Shown here piece by piece: positions 47,734 through 56,239 of a stretch of 64,000 bases of DNA. How positions within the stretch are numbered: the stretch's first letter is position 1; every line of letters starts with the position of its first letter. This stretch comes from Nocardioides rubriscoriae (GTDB taxonomy: Bacteria; Actinomycetota; Actinomycetes; Propionibacteriales; Nocardioidaceae): contig NZ_VIYJ01000005.1 in the NCBI RefSeq assembly GCF_008087085.1, positions 62,001-126,000 of the forward strand. Reading direction: 5' to 3'. A program made the translations under genes and the position numbers. The notes beneath the pieces are model-generated. The model saw only the letters and a list, made by a program, of their open reading frames with translations, did no database searches and was not told the DNA's origin.

Positions 47734-49530
47734 ATGAGCGCAGGAGCACAGGTGCCCGACGTCAAGCCGTTGCAGAAGGTCCTGATCGCCAATCGTGGCG
47801 AGATCGCCGTCCGGGTCATCCGGGCGTGCAAGGACGCCGGGATCGGCAGCGTGGCGGTCTACGCCGACCCCGACCGCGACGCCCAGTTCGTGCGGCTCGC
47901 CGACGAGGCCCACTCGCTGGGCGGGGCGACCCCGGCCGACTCCTACCTGGACATCGCCAAGATCATCGCCGTCGCCGAGAAGTCCGGCGCCGACTCGGTC
48001 CACCCCGGATACGGCTTCCTCGCCGAGAACGCCGACTTCGCCCAGGCCGTGATCGACGCCGGCCTGGTCTGGATCGGTCCGCCCCCTGCGGCGATCGAGG
48101 CCCTCGGTGACAAGGCCAAGGCCAAGCACATCGCCGAGCGGGCCAACGCCCCGCTGGCCCCCGGCACCAAGGACCCCGTCAAGGACGCCGACGAGGTCGT
48201 CGCGTTCGCCGAGCAGGCCGGTCTGCCGGTCGCCATCAAGGCCGTCTTCGGTGGTGGTGGTCGTGGCCTCAAGGTCGCCCGCACGCTGGAGGAGATCCCC
48301 GACGCCTACGAGTCCGCGGTCCGCGAGGCCATCAGCGCGTTCGGTCGCGGCGAGTGCCTGGTCGAGAAGTTCCTCGACAAGCCGCGCCACGTCGAGACCC
48401 AGTGCCTGGCCGACCAGCACGGCAACGTCGTCGTGGTCTCCACGCGCGACTGCTCGCTGCAGCGGCGCAACCAGAAGCTGGTCGAGGAGGCGCCCGCGCC
48501 GTTCCTGACCGACGCGCAGGTCACCGAGCTCTACGAGTCGTCCAAGGCGATCCTGCGCGAGGCGAAGTACGTCGGCGCCGGCACCTGCGAGTTCCTGGTG
48601 GCCGCCGACGGCACGATCTCCTTCCTCGAGGTCAACACCCGTCTGCAGGTCGAGCACTGCGTGTCCGAGGAGGTCACCGGCATCGACCTGGTGCGCGAGA
48701 TGTTCCGCATCGCCGCCGGTGAGGAGCTGGGCTACGACGACCCGGTCGTGACCGGCCACGCCATCGAGTACCGCATCAACGCCGAGGACGGCGGGGCCAA
48801 CTTCATGCCCGCGCCCGGCACCCTGTCGGCGTGGAACCCGCCGTCCGGGCCCGGCGTACGCCTCGACGGGGGCTACGAGAACGGCGAGACGATCCCCGGC
48901 TCGTTCGACTCCCTCATCGCCAAGCTCGTCGTGAAGGGTCGCGACCGCACCCAGGCGCTGGAGCGCTCGAGGCGCGCCCTCGACGAGTTCGTCGTCGACG
49001 GGATGCCGACGGTGATCCCGTTCCACCGCGCCGTCACGCGCGACCCGGCGTTCATCGGCGACGGCGAGACCTTCACCGTCTACACGCAGTGGATCGAGAC
49101 CGATTTCGACAACCAGATCACGCCGTACGGCGGTGAGCACGCCCAGGCCGACGAGCCCGAGGAGCGCCAGACCGTCGTCGTCGAGGTCGGCGGCAAGCGC
49201 CTCGAGGTCGTCATCCCCTCCGGTCTCGGCGGGCTGTCGTCCGGCGGTGGCGGTGGCGGCGGCGCCAAGAAGCCGAAGCGCGCGGCCGGCAAGAAGGCCG
49301 GCGCGGCCGCCTCGGGCGACTCGGTGACCAGCCCGATGCAGGGCACCATCGTCAAGGTCGTGGTGGCCGACGGCCAGGAGGTCGCCGAGGGCGACACCAT
49401 CGTGGTCATCGAGGCGATGAAGATGGAGCAGCCCCTCAAGGCCCACAAGGCCGGCACCGTGACGGGGCTGGCCACCGAGGTCGGCGCGACCGTGACCAGC
49501 GGCGAGACCATCTGCGACCTCAAGGGCTGA
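47734..49530 (+). CDS. accA: Acyl-CoA carboxylase biotin-containing alpha subunit
   Basis: 598 residues. Biotin carboxylase domain (about 14-460): [32 protein letters not shown], the ATP-grasp loop [46 protein letters not shown] Gly-rich linker [15 protein letters not shown] follows, then the biotinyl domain with EAMKMEQPL near 562, where the Lys is biotinylated by BirA. It pairs with AccD and AccE (37440-39295), as AccA3 does in mycobacteria. The stop is one base before the CTG proposed as the start of the next gene. Confidence 0.95.
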   Translation: MSAGAQVPDVKPLQKVLIANRGEIAVRVIRACKDAGIGSVAVYADPDRDAQFVRLADEAHSLGGATPADSYLDIAKIIAVAEKSGADSVHPGYGFLAENADFAQAVIDAGLVWIGPPPAAIEALGDKAKAKHIAERANAPLAPGTKDPVKDADEVVAFAEQAGLPVAIKAVFGGGGRGLKVARTLEEIPDAYESAVREAISAFGRGECLVEKFLDKPRHVETQCLADQHGNVVVVSTRDCSLQRRNQKLVEEAPAPFLTDAQVTELYESSKAILREAKYVGAGTCEFLVAADGTISFLEVNTRLQVEHCVSEEVTGIDLVREMFRIAAGEELGYDDPVVTGHAIEYRINAEDGGANFMPAPGTLSAWNPPSGPGVRLDGGYENGETIPGSFDSLIAKLVVKGRDRTQALERSRRALDEFVVDGMPTVIPFHRAVTRDPAFIGDGETFTVYTQWIETDFDNQITPYGGEHAQADEPEERQTVVVEVGGKRLEVVIPSGLGGLSSGGGGGGGAKKPKRAAGKKAGAAASGDSVTSPMQGTIVKVVVADGQEVAEGDTIVVIEAMKMEQPLKAHKAGTVTGLATEVGATVTSGETICDLKG

Positions 49531-49531
49531 C

Positions 49532-50725
49532 CTGAGCACGGCGGGCACGACCGAGCCGGGTGACCCGGTTCCCGGCGACGTCGGCGACATCGTCGCGGCA
49601 CTGCGGGGCGACCACGTCCTGCTCAGCGCGATGATGGGCAACGGCGCCACCGCCGAGGTCGACGCTGCCCTGCACGCCAGGCTCGAGTCGGCCTCGATGC
49701 CGGTGTTCGTGGTGGTGACCCGCACCCCGCCGGGGTTCGGCGGCTACTCGGTCGACGACGAGCTGGCCAGCCTGATCCACGCTGGACTGGGCCTCGACGG
49801 CATCTACTACGTGCACACCTCGCTCGGGGAGGGCCACCTGGCGACCTACGGCGACGTCGACCCCGGGGCGACCAACGACGACACCCTGGTCGCGCTGGCG
49901 CGCTACACCGCCCTGGAGCAGGTGCAGAAGGCGGTCGCGGCTGTGAGCCCGGACCTCGAGGTCCCCGCGGTGGCCGAGGCCGCGATCGTGCTCGACATCG
50001 CGGCCCGTCCCGGCATCCCCGACTACGAGCAGCCGGTGCTCACCGATGCGCAGGTGGCCGGTTACACGGCCCGGCCGTGGGTCGCGGAGGGCTACGTGTC
50101 TGAGGACGACCCCACCTCCCCGCCCAGCGTCGGGCTCAGTGCCGTCGTCGGCGTCACCGTTGCGCTCGTGGTCGCGATCACCTCCTACCGCCTGCTGAAC
50201 GCGTCCTCCACGGCACGCGGGCGACGCACGGCCCGGGCCGCGGCGGAGCGCGAGCAGGTCGCCACCGCGCGCCGCGACGCGCAGGACGCGGTGGAGGCCC
50301 TCGAGCTCGCCCTGGAGCGAAGCGTGTCCGGTCGCGGCGACCTCGAGCGCCGCGAGCGCGCGTCTCGGTGCGCCGACGCCGCCCGCGGACTGCTGAGGTC
50401 GACCGACCTGCTGGACCTCGTCGGCGCCGCCGTCCTCGCGCGGACCGGCACCCAGACGCTGCGGTCCGCTACGGATCCCTACCGCTGCTGCTTCATCGAT
50501 CCCCGCCACGGCCGGGCACTGCACGACGCCGACCTCGTCGGCGGACTCTCGGTCCCGGTGTGTCGCCCGTGCCAGCGTGACCTCCGCGCCGGGCGCAAGC
50601 CGGCGCCGCTGTACGACGGCAGCCGGCCCTACTACGAGGGCGACTCGGTGTGGGCCCGCATCGGCTACGGCACCCTGTCCGACGTGCTGTGTGTCGACGT
50701 GCGGCGCAGGAGCGCGCGGTGGTGA
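49532..50725 (+). CDS. Unknown membrane protein A of a three-gene paralogous cassette (probable CTG start)
   Basis: 397 residues from CTG 49532, or 364 from ATG 49631. The region before ATG 49631 (GDIVAALRG...) aligns with the beginnings of the next two proteins, and AAGGG lies 5 bases before the CTG, so the upstream start is preferred. N-terminal domain about 15-195 (core PVFVVVTRTPPG, DGIYYVHTSLGEG), one membrane span at about 200-221 followed by an Arg-rich coil, then a C-terminal domain with DLLDLVGAAVLAR, CC-x2-DPRHG (C319, C320) and VPVCRPCQRDL (C344, C347), possibly a metal site. The Arg-rich flank suggests N-out topology without a signal peptide. Family not recognised. Confidence 0.75.
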   Translation: MSTAGTTEPGDPVPGDVGDIVAALRGDHVLLSAMMGNGATAEVDAALHARLESASMPVFVVVTRTPPGFGGYSVDDELASLIHAGLGLDGIYYVHTSLGEGHLATYGDVDPGATNDDTLVALARYTALEQVQKAVAAVSPDLEVPAVAEAAIVLDIAARPGIPDYEQPVLTDAQVAGYTARPWVAEGYVSEDDPTSPPSVGLSAVVGVTVALVVAITSYRLLNASSTARGRRTARAAAEREQVATARRDAQDAVEALELALERSVSGRGDLERRERASRCADAARGLLRSTDLLDLVGAAVLARTGTQTLRSATDPYRCCFIDPRHGRALHDADLVGGLSVPVCRPCQRDLRAGRKPAPLYDGSRPYYEGDSVWARIGYGTLSDVLCVDVRRRSARW

Positions 50726-51426
50726 CGCGGCTCGGCACCGGGGCCTCCCACCTGGTCGTGGCCGGCATCCTGGGCCTCGGCACCGGGGCGGCCGCCGTCA
50801 CCGTCCTGCATCTCCATCCTGCCGACGTGGTCGCCCGGGCCCAGCCGCCGGCCGGGGCGAGCGACCGTCTCGACGAGGCGTTGGCGGCCTTGCGAGCGGA
50901 CGGCGTCTACGTCGCCCCCGACGGCCGGTCGATGGTCGATGCCGATGGCGAGCAGGCGATCGTCGACGCTGTCGCGGCCAACCCCGTCCCGGTGTACGTG
51001 GTCGTCTGGTCACCGGACTACGAGATCGGCCTGAACCGTTACACCGTCGAGGACGTCCTCCAACGCGAGCTCGGAGACGACGACGGTTTCGCCTTCGTCT
51101 GGGAGGGCGCTGGGCAGGGCGCGGTCCTCGCCCTCGGTCCCCGCGGCGGGAGCCCCGACTACAGCACGGCCAGTGACTTCGTGGGCGACCCGGCGACGTC
51201 CCTGGTCGACGCGGTGTCGTCGGTCAGCGCCGACGACTTCTACACCTACGACGACGACACCGACGGCGACTACTGGGGCGGGCCGGTCGGGGGGTCGCTG
51301 GCCGGGCTCCTCCTGGCGTCGGCCATCGTGGGCGGCGTGCTGCTCCTGTCGCGGATCCTCGCCTTCGCCCTCGGGCGACGCCGGTTGCTGCCCGGCGGCT
51401 GGACCACACGGGGGGACACGTCGTGA
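50722..51426 (+). CDS. Unknown membrane protein B of the paralogous cassette
   Basis: 234 residues. The GTG overlaps the stop of A (GTGA) and AGGAG lies 9 bases upstream; GTG 50719 is the alternative. The N-terminal span is at about 8-30. The extracytoplasmic domain shares the cassette's core, ALAALRADGVYVAPDG...IVDAVAANPVPVYVVVWSP, with A and C. An acidic stretch (TYDDDTDGDYWGG) precedes a second span at about 185-210. It lacks the Cys-rich cytoplasmic domain of A and C. Clearly homologous N-domains mark A, B and C as products of gene duplication. Confidence 0.78.
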   Translation: MTRLGTGASHLVVAGILGLGTGAAAVTVLHLHPADVVARAQPPAGASDRLDEALAALRADGVYVAPDGRSMVDADGEQAIVDAVAANPVPVYVVVWSPDYEIGLNRYTVEDVLQRELGDDDGFAFVWEGAGQGAVLALGPRGGSPDYSTASDFVGDPATSLVDAVSSVSADDFYTYDDDTDGDYWGGPVGGSLAGLLLASAIVGGVLLLSRILAFALGRRRLLPGGWTTRGDTS

Positions 51427-52643
51427 GCCGCACGGACGACGTGGACTCGATCCTTGCCACGATCCACGCAGGCCTGGCCGACGACGGTGTCTACGTCGAC
51501 CCCAGCCTCGCCCCGGGCGTCTCGGCCGACCAGCTCGAGGCGATCACCGCCCACCTCGCTGCCAACCCGACACCGACCTTCGTCGTCCTCTACCCTCTCG
51601 CCGACGGCGACGCGTTCAGCGCCAACCCCCAGGACCTGCTCGCCCGTCTGCATGACGCATACCCCGAGCCGGGTCAGTACCTCTCGACCAGCGAGTACCT
51701 CCAGTACGGCGACAGCGGCGGCACCCAGCTCGACGGCCGCGCCTACGGCGTGCCGGGCACGAGCGACGGGCCGATGTACGGCGACGCGTTCCAGGTCGTC
51801 TCCGCCGAACAACCTCCGAGCATCGGGGCCGCGGCGGAGCGGCTGACCGCGTTGCTCGCCGCGCCTTCGCAGGATGTCACCCAGGCCCTGTGCGACGCCG
51901 ACCCCGCGTCATACCAGTGCTCCACGCAGTCGCCCTCGTCGGACGTCGAGGGCCCGGGCGGCTCCGGCGGCGGGGCGGGCACCACCGGGATCGTCGTGGC
52001 GCTGGTCGTAGCCGCGGTGCTCGCAGCCGCCGTCGCGGCGGGCGCACGCCGCCGCCGTCGCGCCGACCCGTCGACGTTCGCGCTGCCCGCCTCGGCGGTG
52101 GACCGGATCCGCGAGGCGCACGACCGTCACCTCGAGCAGCAGGCCCGCGACGAGCTGCTGGCCCTCGGGGAGCGGATCGACTCGACCGAGATCGGGGGGA
52201 AGCACGACCGCGCGGCTTGGCAGGCCGCCCTCGACCACTACGACGCCGCCGGGCGTGCGCTCGAGCTGAGTGAACCTCCCGAGGTGCTCGACGTCGTCGG
52301 GGCCATGGTGCTGGCCCGACGCGGTTCTGCCGCGCTTGACGCGGCGGTACGCGGTCGCACCTGGCTGCCGCCCACCACCTGCTACCTCGACCCGATGCAC
52401 GGCAGCGCCAGCAGCCGGGCGCGGCTGCGGTCGGACGACGGCGGGCAAGGGCCGTACACGGTGCCGGTGTGCACCGCCTGTCAGCGTGACCTGCGGGCCG
52501 ACACGACCCCGGACGTGCTCGACGTCTTCTACCGGGGCAGGCCCTGTCACTACTTCGAGACCGATGTCGAGCCGTGGGCCTCGACCGGCTTCGGCTCCCT
52601 CGACCCGGACCTCGTGTCGGCGTTCCAGCGGACCCGCCGATGA
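51423..52643 (+). CDS. Unknown membrane protein C of the paralogous cassette
   Basis: 406 residues. The GTG overlaps the stop of B (GTGA). N-domain about 1-150 with AGLADDGVYVDPSLAPG and HLAANPTPTFVVLYP, matching B closely. A Ser/Gly linker carries two cysteines (157, 166), then a span at 187-207, Arg-rich flank, helical region, EVLDVVGAMVLARRG (matching A), C-YLDPMHG (C320) and VPVCTACQRDLRAD (C350, C353). The DPxHG and VPVCxxCQRDL pair is shared with A only. The stop overlaps the BenE start (ATGA). Function unknown; operon position implies a membrane role linked to the carboxylase or carrier. Confidence 0.78.
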   Translation: MSRTDDVDSILATIHAGLADDGVYVDPSLAPGVSADQLEAITAHLAANPTPTFVVLYPLADGDAFSANPQDLLARLHDAYPEPGQYLSTSEYLQYGDSGGTQLDGRAYGVPGTSDGPMYGDAFQVVSAEQPPSIGAAAERLTALLAAPSQDVTQALCDADPASYQCSTQSPSSDVEGPGGSGGGAGTTGIVVALVVAAVLAAAVAAGARRRRRADPSTFALPASAVDRIREAHDRHLEQQARDELLALGERIDSTEIGGKHDRAAWQAALDHYDAAGRALELSEPPEVLDVVGAMVLARRGSAALDAAVRGRTWLPPTTCYLDPMHGSASSRARLRSDDGGQGPYTVPVCTACQRDLRADTTPDVLDVFYRGRPCHYFETDVEPWASTGFGSLDPDLVSAFQRTRR

Positions 52644-53827
52644 CGCAGGCGACGGTGCATCCGGCACCGACGCAGGCCGTGCTGGCCGGGGTGGTGACGT
52701 CGGTGGTCGGGTTCACCTCGTCGTTCGCCGTCGTCCTCACCGGTCTCACCGCCGTCGGCGCGTCGCCCGCGGAGTCGGCCTCGGGGCTTCTCGTGCTGAC
52801 CATGACCATGGGCCTGGGCTCGCTGCTCTTCTCGTGGCGCACCCGGCTGCCCGTCGTCTTCGCGTGGTCGACCCCGGGTGCGGCTCTGCTCGCGGCCGCG
52901 ACGGTGCCCGACGGCGGGTACGCCGACGCCGTCGGCGCCTTCGTGGTGGCCGGCGTGCTCTACGCGCTGACCGGGCTGGTCAGCCCGCTGGGCGACCTGG
53001 TCGCCCGAATCCCGATGCCGCTGGCCAACGCGATGCTCGCCGGGGTGCTGCTGCTGCTGTGCGTCGAGCCGTTCCTGGCGCTGGCCGACCAGCCGGCCGC
53101 CATCGCTCCGGTGCTGGCGACCTGGCTGGTGCTGGTGCGAGTGGCGCGGCGCTGGGCCGTGCCGGGCGCCTTCGCGGCCGCGGTGGTGGTGATCGTCGCG
53201 AGCGGCTCGCTGGGCGACGTACGCGCCGGTGACCTGGCGCCGACCCTGGCGTGGACGACGCCGTCGATCGACCCGCTGACCGTGCTGGCGATCGGCCTGC
53301 CCCTCTACCTAGTGACGATGACGAGCCAGAACATCCCCGGCGTGGCCGTGATGGCGTCGTTCGGCTACACCGCTCCGCTGCGTCCGGCCCTCGGGTTCTC
53401 CGGCGCCGTGACGGTCGCGACGGCTCCGCTGGGCGGCTACTCGATCAACCTGGCCGCGATCTCCGCAGCCTTGGCGGCCGGACCCACGGCCGGCGACGAC
53501 CCGGACCGGCGCTGGGTCGCCGGGGTGTCCTCCGGGGTCACCAACCTGTTCCTGGGCCCGCTGGCCGCCCTCGTCACCACGGCCTCCGCCGTCGCTCCTG
53601 CCGGCGTGATCGCCGCGGTCGCCGGGGTGGCGCTGCTGGGGACCTTCGGGTCTGCCGCTGCGGCCGCCCTGGCCGACGAGGGCGCTCGCGAGGCGGCCGC
53701 GATCACCTTCGTCGTCGCCGCCTCCGGGTTGACGGTCGCCGGGGTCGGGCCGGCGTTCTGGGCGCTGGTAGCAGGCGGGGTCTACCTGGTCGTCGTCCGG
53801 CCGGCCTGGTTGCTGCCGGTGGCCTAG
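52640..53827 (+). CDS. benE: BenE-family benzoate/H+ symporter-like carrier
   Basis: 395 residues with about 11-12 membrane helices. VLTGLTAVGASPAESASGLL near 33-52, WRTRLPVVFAWSTPGAALLA near 66-85, PMPLANAMLAGVLL and TMTSQNIPGVAVMASFGY near 229-246 are BenE family marks. Substrates of characterised members are benzoate and related aromatic acids. The ATG overlaps the stop of cassette protein C, so it belongs to the same transcript. The stop is shared with the convergent thioesterase (CTAG, both reading TAG). Confidence 0.88.
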   Translation: MTQATVHPAPTQAVLAGVVTSVVGFTSSFAVVLTGLTAVGASPAESASGLLVLTMTMGLGSLLFSWRTRLPVVFAWSTPGAALLAAATVPDGGYADAVGAFVVAGVLYALTGLVSPLGDLVARIPMPLANAMLAGVLLLLCVEPFLALADQPAAIAPVLATWLVLVRVARRWAVPGAFAAAVVVIVASGSLGDVRAGDLAPTLAWTTPSIDPLTVLAIGLPLYLVTMTSQNIPGVAVMASFGYTAPLRPALGFSGAVTVATAPLGGYSINLAAISAALAAGPTAGDDPDRRWVAGVSSGVTNLFLGPLAALVTTASAVAPAGVIAAVAGVALLGTFGSAAAAALADEGAREAAAITFVVAASGLTVAGVGPAFWALVAGGVYLVVVRPAWLLPVA

Positions 53828-54300
53828 GACGGCGTCGGTGCGCCGCCGTTTGCCGCGTCCCCGCGCAGCTGGAGCAGGCGCGCTCGAAGGTCGTCCGACA
53901 CCGGGGCCTTGCTGTTGGTCGCGTAGGAGAAGGTGACGATCAGCGACTCGCCGTCGGCCGCGGCCGCGACGTGGCGGTGGCTCACCGCCCGGTAGGACAT
54001 GACGAACCGGTCGTCGCCGACGTCGCCGATCCGCGCACCGACGGTGACGGTGTCGGGATAGGTCAGCGGGATCCGGAACCGGCAGCTCGCCGAGTGCAGG
54101 ATCGGCCCGACGTCACCGGACTTCTCGATCGCCCCGAGACCGAGCTCGGCGAAGCACGCGAGGCGGGCAGTCTCGAAGTAGCGGAAGTAGACGACGTTGT
54201 TGACGTGGCCCATCGCGTCCATGTCGCCCCAGGCGACGGGGATCTCCACCCGCACCGGGAAGTCGGCCAGCAGGTCAGCGATCCGATGCTCGTGCGTCAC
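53824..54300 (-). CDS. Acyl-CoA thioesterase (hotdog fold, 4HBT type)
   Basis: 158 residues. VAWGDMDAMGHVNNVVYFRYFETAR near 23-46 is the 4-hydroxybenzoyl-CoA thioesterase-type active-site loop with the catalytic Asp. The rest follows the hotdog pattern (ASCRFRIPLTYPDTVTVGARI). It hydrolyses an acyl- or aryl-CoA thioester; the substrate is unknown. The GTG at 54300 follows TAACCT with a 6-base gap. Its stop shares CTAG with the stop of benE on the other strand. Confidence 0.9.
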   Translation of the reverse strand: MTHEHRIADLLADFPVRVEIPVAWGDMDAMGHVNNVVYFRYFETARLACFAELGLGAIEKSGDVGPILHSASCRFRIPLTYPDTVTVGARIGDVGDDRFVMSYRAVSHRHVAAAADGESLIVTFSYATNSKAPVSDDLRARLLQLRGDAANGGAPTPS

Positions 54301-54351
54301 CGGGGCAGGTTATCGATCCACGCCGGTTCGGGGCGGGTCGTAGCGGCGTCG

Positions 54352-55716
54352 TCAGGCCGCGCGGTAGTGCTGGATCACCGACGCGAACCCACGCTCGGGC
54401 GCGCTCACGTAGTCGACGCGGGCCGACTGTGGGACAGGAGAGGGTCGGGCTGGTGAGGGGGGCGAGGGCGCTCGCGAGCGGTGGCGGTGGCCGGTGGGGG
54501 TGACGGTCTCGACGGCGTGGCGGCCGTCGTCGTCGTCGACGACGCGTTGGCGCCAGCCGGGCGCCTGCTTGGTGTGGTCGCAGGCCTCGCAGAGCCCCTG
54601 CAGCTGGTCGGCGTCGGTCGCACCACCGTCGGCCCAGGCGACGACGTGGTCGGCATCGCGGATCGGGGCGTCGCACCAGGGAGTGCGGCAGATGCCCTGG
54701 TCGCGGAGCGTGAGGAACTCGGAGAGCCCGTCGGTGGCCAGGCGCTGCCGGGTGCTCATCGCGACGAGGCGGCCGGTGGGGTCGGCGTAGAGGCGGCGCA
54801 CCCAGGCCTGCACGGCCTCGCTGGCGCGAGCGACGACCTCGCGGGCGACCTGGGCGGGCACGGGGCCCCAGCCAGGCACGGTGGCCGGCTCGTGGCCGGC
54901 GCCCACCAGAGTCGCGTCGGACATGACGAGGTCGACGGTGACCGGGACGCCCGCGGCCTCGGACTGCCCGGTGAGTCGCTCGACCAGCAGGTCGGCCATG
55001 ATCTGTCCGCGGCTGCGGGGGTCGCCCTGGGCGCGCAGCGCCTCGGCCGACTCCTTCAGGTTGGCCCAGCACGCGACACCCTGGACCATCGGGACCAGCC
55101 CGGTGAGGTAGGCCATCCCCTCGGGGGCGGGGCGCACGGTGACGTTGCGGTCGCCCACCGCCCGCGCGTGGCGGCGTACGACGCTGGCGGGGTCGAGCGC
55201 GTAGGCGCGCTTGGCCACCTCGGCGGCCAGGGCGCGGGTGCCGAGCCCGTCAAGCAGGCGGGCGTCGCCGCACACGCCCTCGTCGACCACGGCCCGGTCG
55301 CTGCGCCCCAGTCCCCCGGTCTCACGGGCCACGACCTGGGCCCGGTGTTCGTTGAGCCGGCCCTCGCGCAGGGCGCGGCGGGTGGCGGGCAGGTCGGTGG
55401 CGAGGTCCTTGGCCAGCCCGAGCAGGACCTGGCCCCGGTGGGGCGACTCCTGCCGGGCGAGCGCGACCTGGGCGGCGACCCCGCGGCCGCGACGCTGCGA
55501 GGGGACCCCCACGGCGGCGTCCTGCTCGCGCACCGAGGCGTCGAGCCCGACGGCGAGGTCGCCCTGGGCAGCGCAGGCCGCCGACTTGAGCTGCTCGAGG
55601 GCGGCGAGCAGGGCGACCCGCTCGGCGTCGGCTGCGGTGTCGTGGCCGGCCGGGTCGACGGCACCCTCGACCAGTGCGGCACGGAGGCCGCGGACCTGGT
55701 CGAGGAGGGCTGACAT
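54352..55716 (-). CDS. LexA-regulated DUF222/HNH (13E12 repeat-type) protein
   Basis: 454 residues. An N-terminal DUF222 domain fills about 1-300. A C-terminal HNH finger follows: CRTPWC pair near 355, RDADHVVAWADGG with the catalytic His, then DQLQGLCEACDHTKQ. Two positions that are usually Asn in this group (ANGQGLCERCN-type) are Gln and Asp here, so nuclease activity may be altered. The ATG at 55716 lies 6 bases after CATGAT; TTGCAA sits 18 bases above that, and a perfect SOS box fills the spacer. Expression should therefore follow DNA damage. A Pro/Ser-rich tail ends the protein. Confidence 0.9.
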   Translation of the reverse strand: MSALLDQVRGLRAALVEGAVDPAGHDTAADAERVALLAALEQLKSAACAAQGDLAVGLDASVREQDAAVGVPSQRRGRGVAAQVALARQESPHRGQVLLGLAKDLATDLPATRRALREGRLNEHRAQVVARETGGLGRSDRAVVDEGVCGDARLLDGLGTRALAAEVAKRAYALDPASVVRRHARAVGDRNVTVRPAPEGMAYLTGLVPMVQGVACWANLKESAEALRAQGDPRSRGQIMADLLVERLTGQSEAAGVPVTVDLVMSDATLVGAGHEPATVPGWGPVPAQVAREVVARASEAVQAWVRRLYADPTGRLVAMSTRQRLATDGLSEFLTLRDQGICRTPWCDAPIRDADHVVAWADGGATDADQLQGLCEACDHTKQAPGWRQRVVDDDDGRHAVETVTPTGHRHRSRAPSPPSPARPSPVPQSARVDYVSAPERGFASVIQHYRAA

Positions 55717-55722
55717 GGTCAC

Positions 55723-55752
55723 ATCATGTGTCGAACAGGTGTTCGATTGCAA
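55723..55752 (-). promoter_or_regulatory. SOS promoter with a perfect LexA box
   Basis: TCGAACAGGTGTTCGA (55731-55746) is a perfect 16-base palindrome matching the actinobacterial LexA site TCGAAC-N4-GTTCGA. It lies exactly between TTGCAA (-35, 55752-55747) and CATGAT (-10, 55728-55723), so LexA would block polymerase. The -10 ends 6 bases before the DUF222-HNH start. Confidence 0.88.
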
Positions 55753-55757
55753 GCGGG

Positions 55758-55997
55758 CTACGGCGAGGGGTCGTGCGTCTGGACGGCGTTCTCCGCGTCA
55801 GCCGCCACGTGCGACCGCCAGACGGCGTCGGCCCAGCGCTGGGTGGCGAGGACGAGGCAGAACGCGATCACCACACCGACCAGGCCGTGGCCGAGACCTG
55901 CCCACAGGACGGCGGCGTCGGCGACCACGACAGCGAGCGCCAGCGCCACGAGAGTCGAGGTACGGCGCCGACGCGGACGGCGGTCGGACGGGCGCAC
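55758..55997 (-). CDS. Small two-span membrane protein, hypothetical
   Basis: 79 residues. Arg-rich N-terminus (RPSDRRPRRRR), then two adjacent hydrophobic segments (about 15-33 and 37-52), then a polar tail. Family not recognised. The GTG at 55997 has GATGGT ending 6 bases upstream, matching the window's leaderless pattern, which supports a real gene. It lies directly upstream of the SOS-regulated gene on the same strand, but that gene has its own promoter. Confidence 0.6.
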   Translation of the reverse strand: MRPSDRRPRRRRTSTLVALALAVVVADAAVLWAGLGHGLVGVVIAFCLVLATQRWADAVWRSHVAADAENAVQTHDPSP

Positions 55998-56201
55998 CCG
56001 GCCACCATCGCACGACCGGGGGCGGCGTCAGCGTGTCAGCAACGAACCGATCGTGACCTCGTCGCGGGCCAACCCGGCCGCCGCGTGCTGTCGATCGGCC
56101 TCGTCCGCAGGCAGCGCCGGGTCGGTCGAGGTCATCCCCTGCGGCAGCACCATGAGCCCCACCCCATGCCGGCGACCCTACGACGATCCCATGACACCCA
56201 G

Positions 56202-56227
56202 ACTTAGCGAGCATCCACTCGCTAAGT
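56202..56227. promoter_or_regulatory. TetR operator abutting the tetR -10
   Basis: ACTTAGCGAG and CTCGCTAAGT are perfect 10-base arms around CATCCA. The palindrome ends on the base before TAGGGT (56228-56233), the -10 of the TetR gene, so bound repressor would cover the spacer. This is classic autoregulation. Confidence 0.8.
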
Positions 56228-56239
56228 TAGGGTCGGTCC

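Noticed and set aside
54352..55716. DUF222-HNH gene as a mobile element or homing endonuclease
   Set aside because: No flanking repeats, intron or intein signs; its own SOS promoter and the intact neighbours suggest a resident gene.
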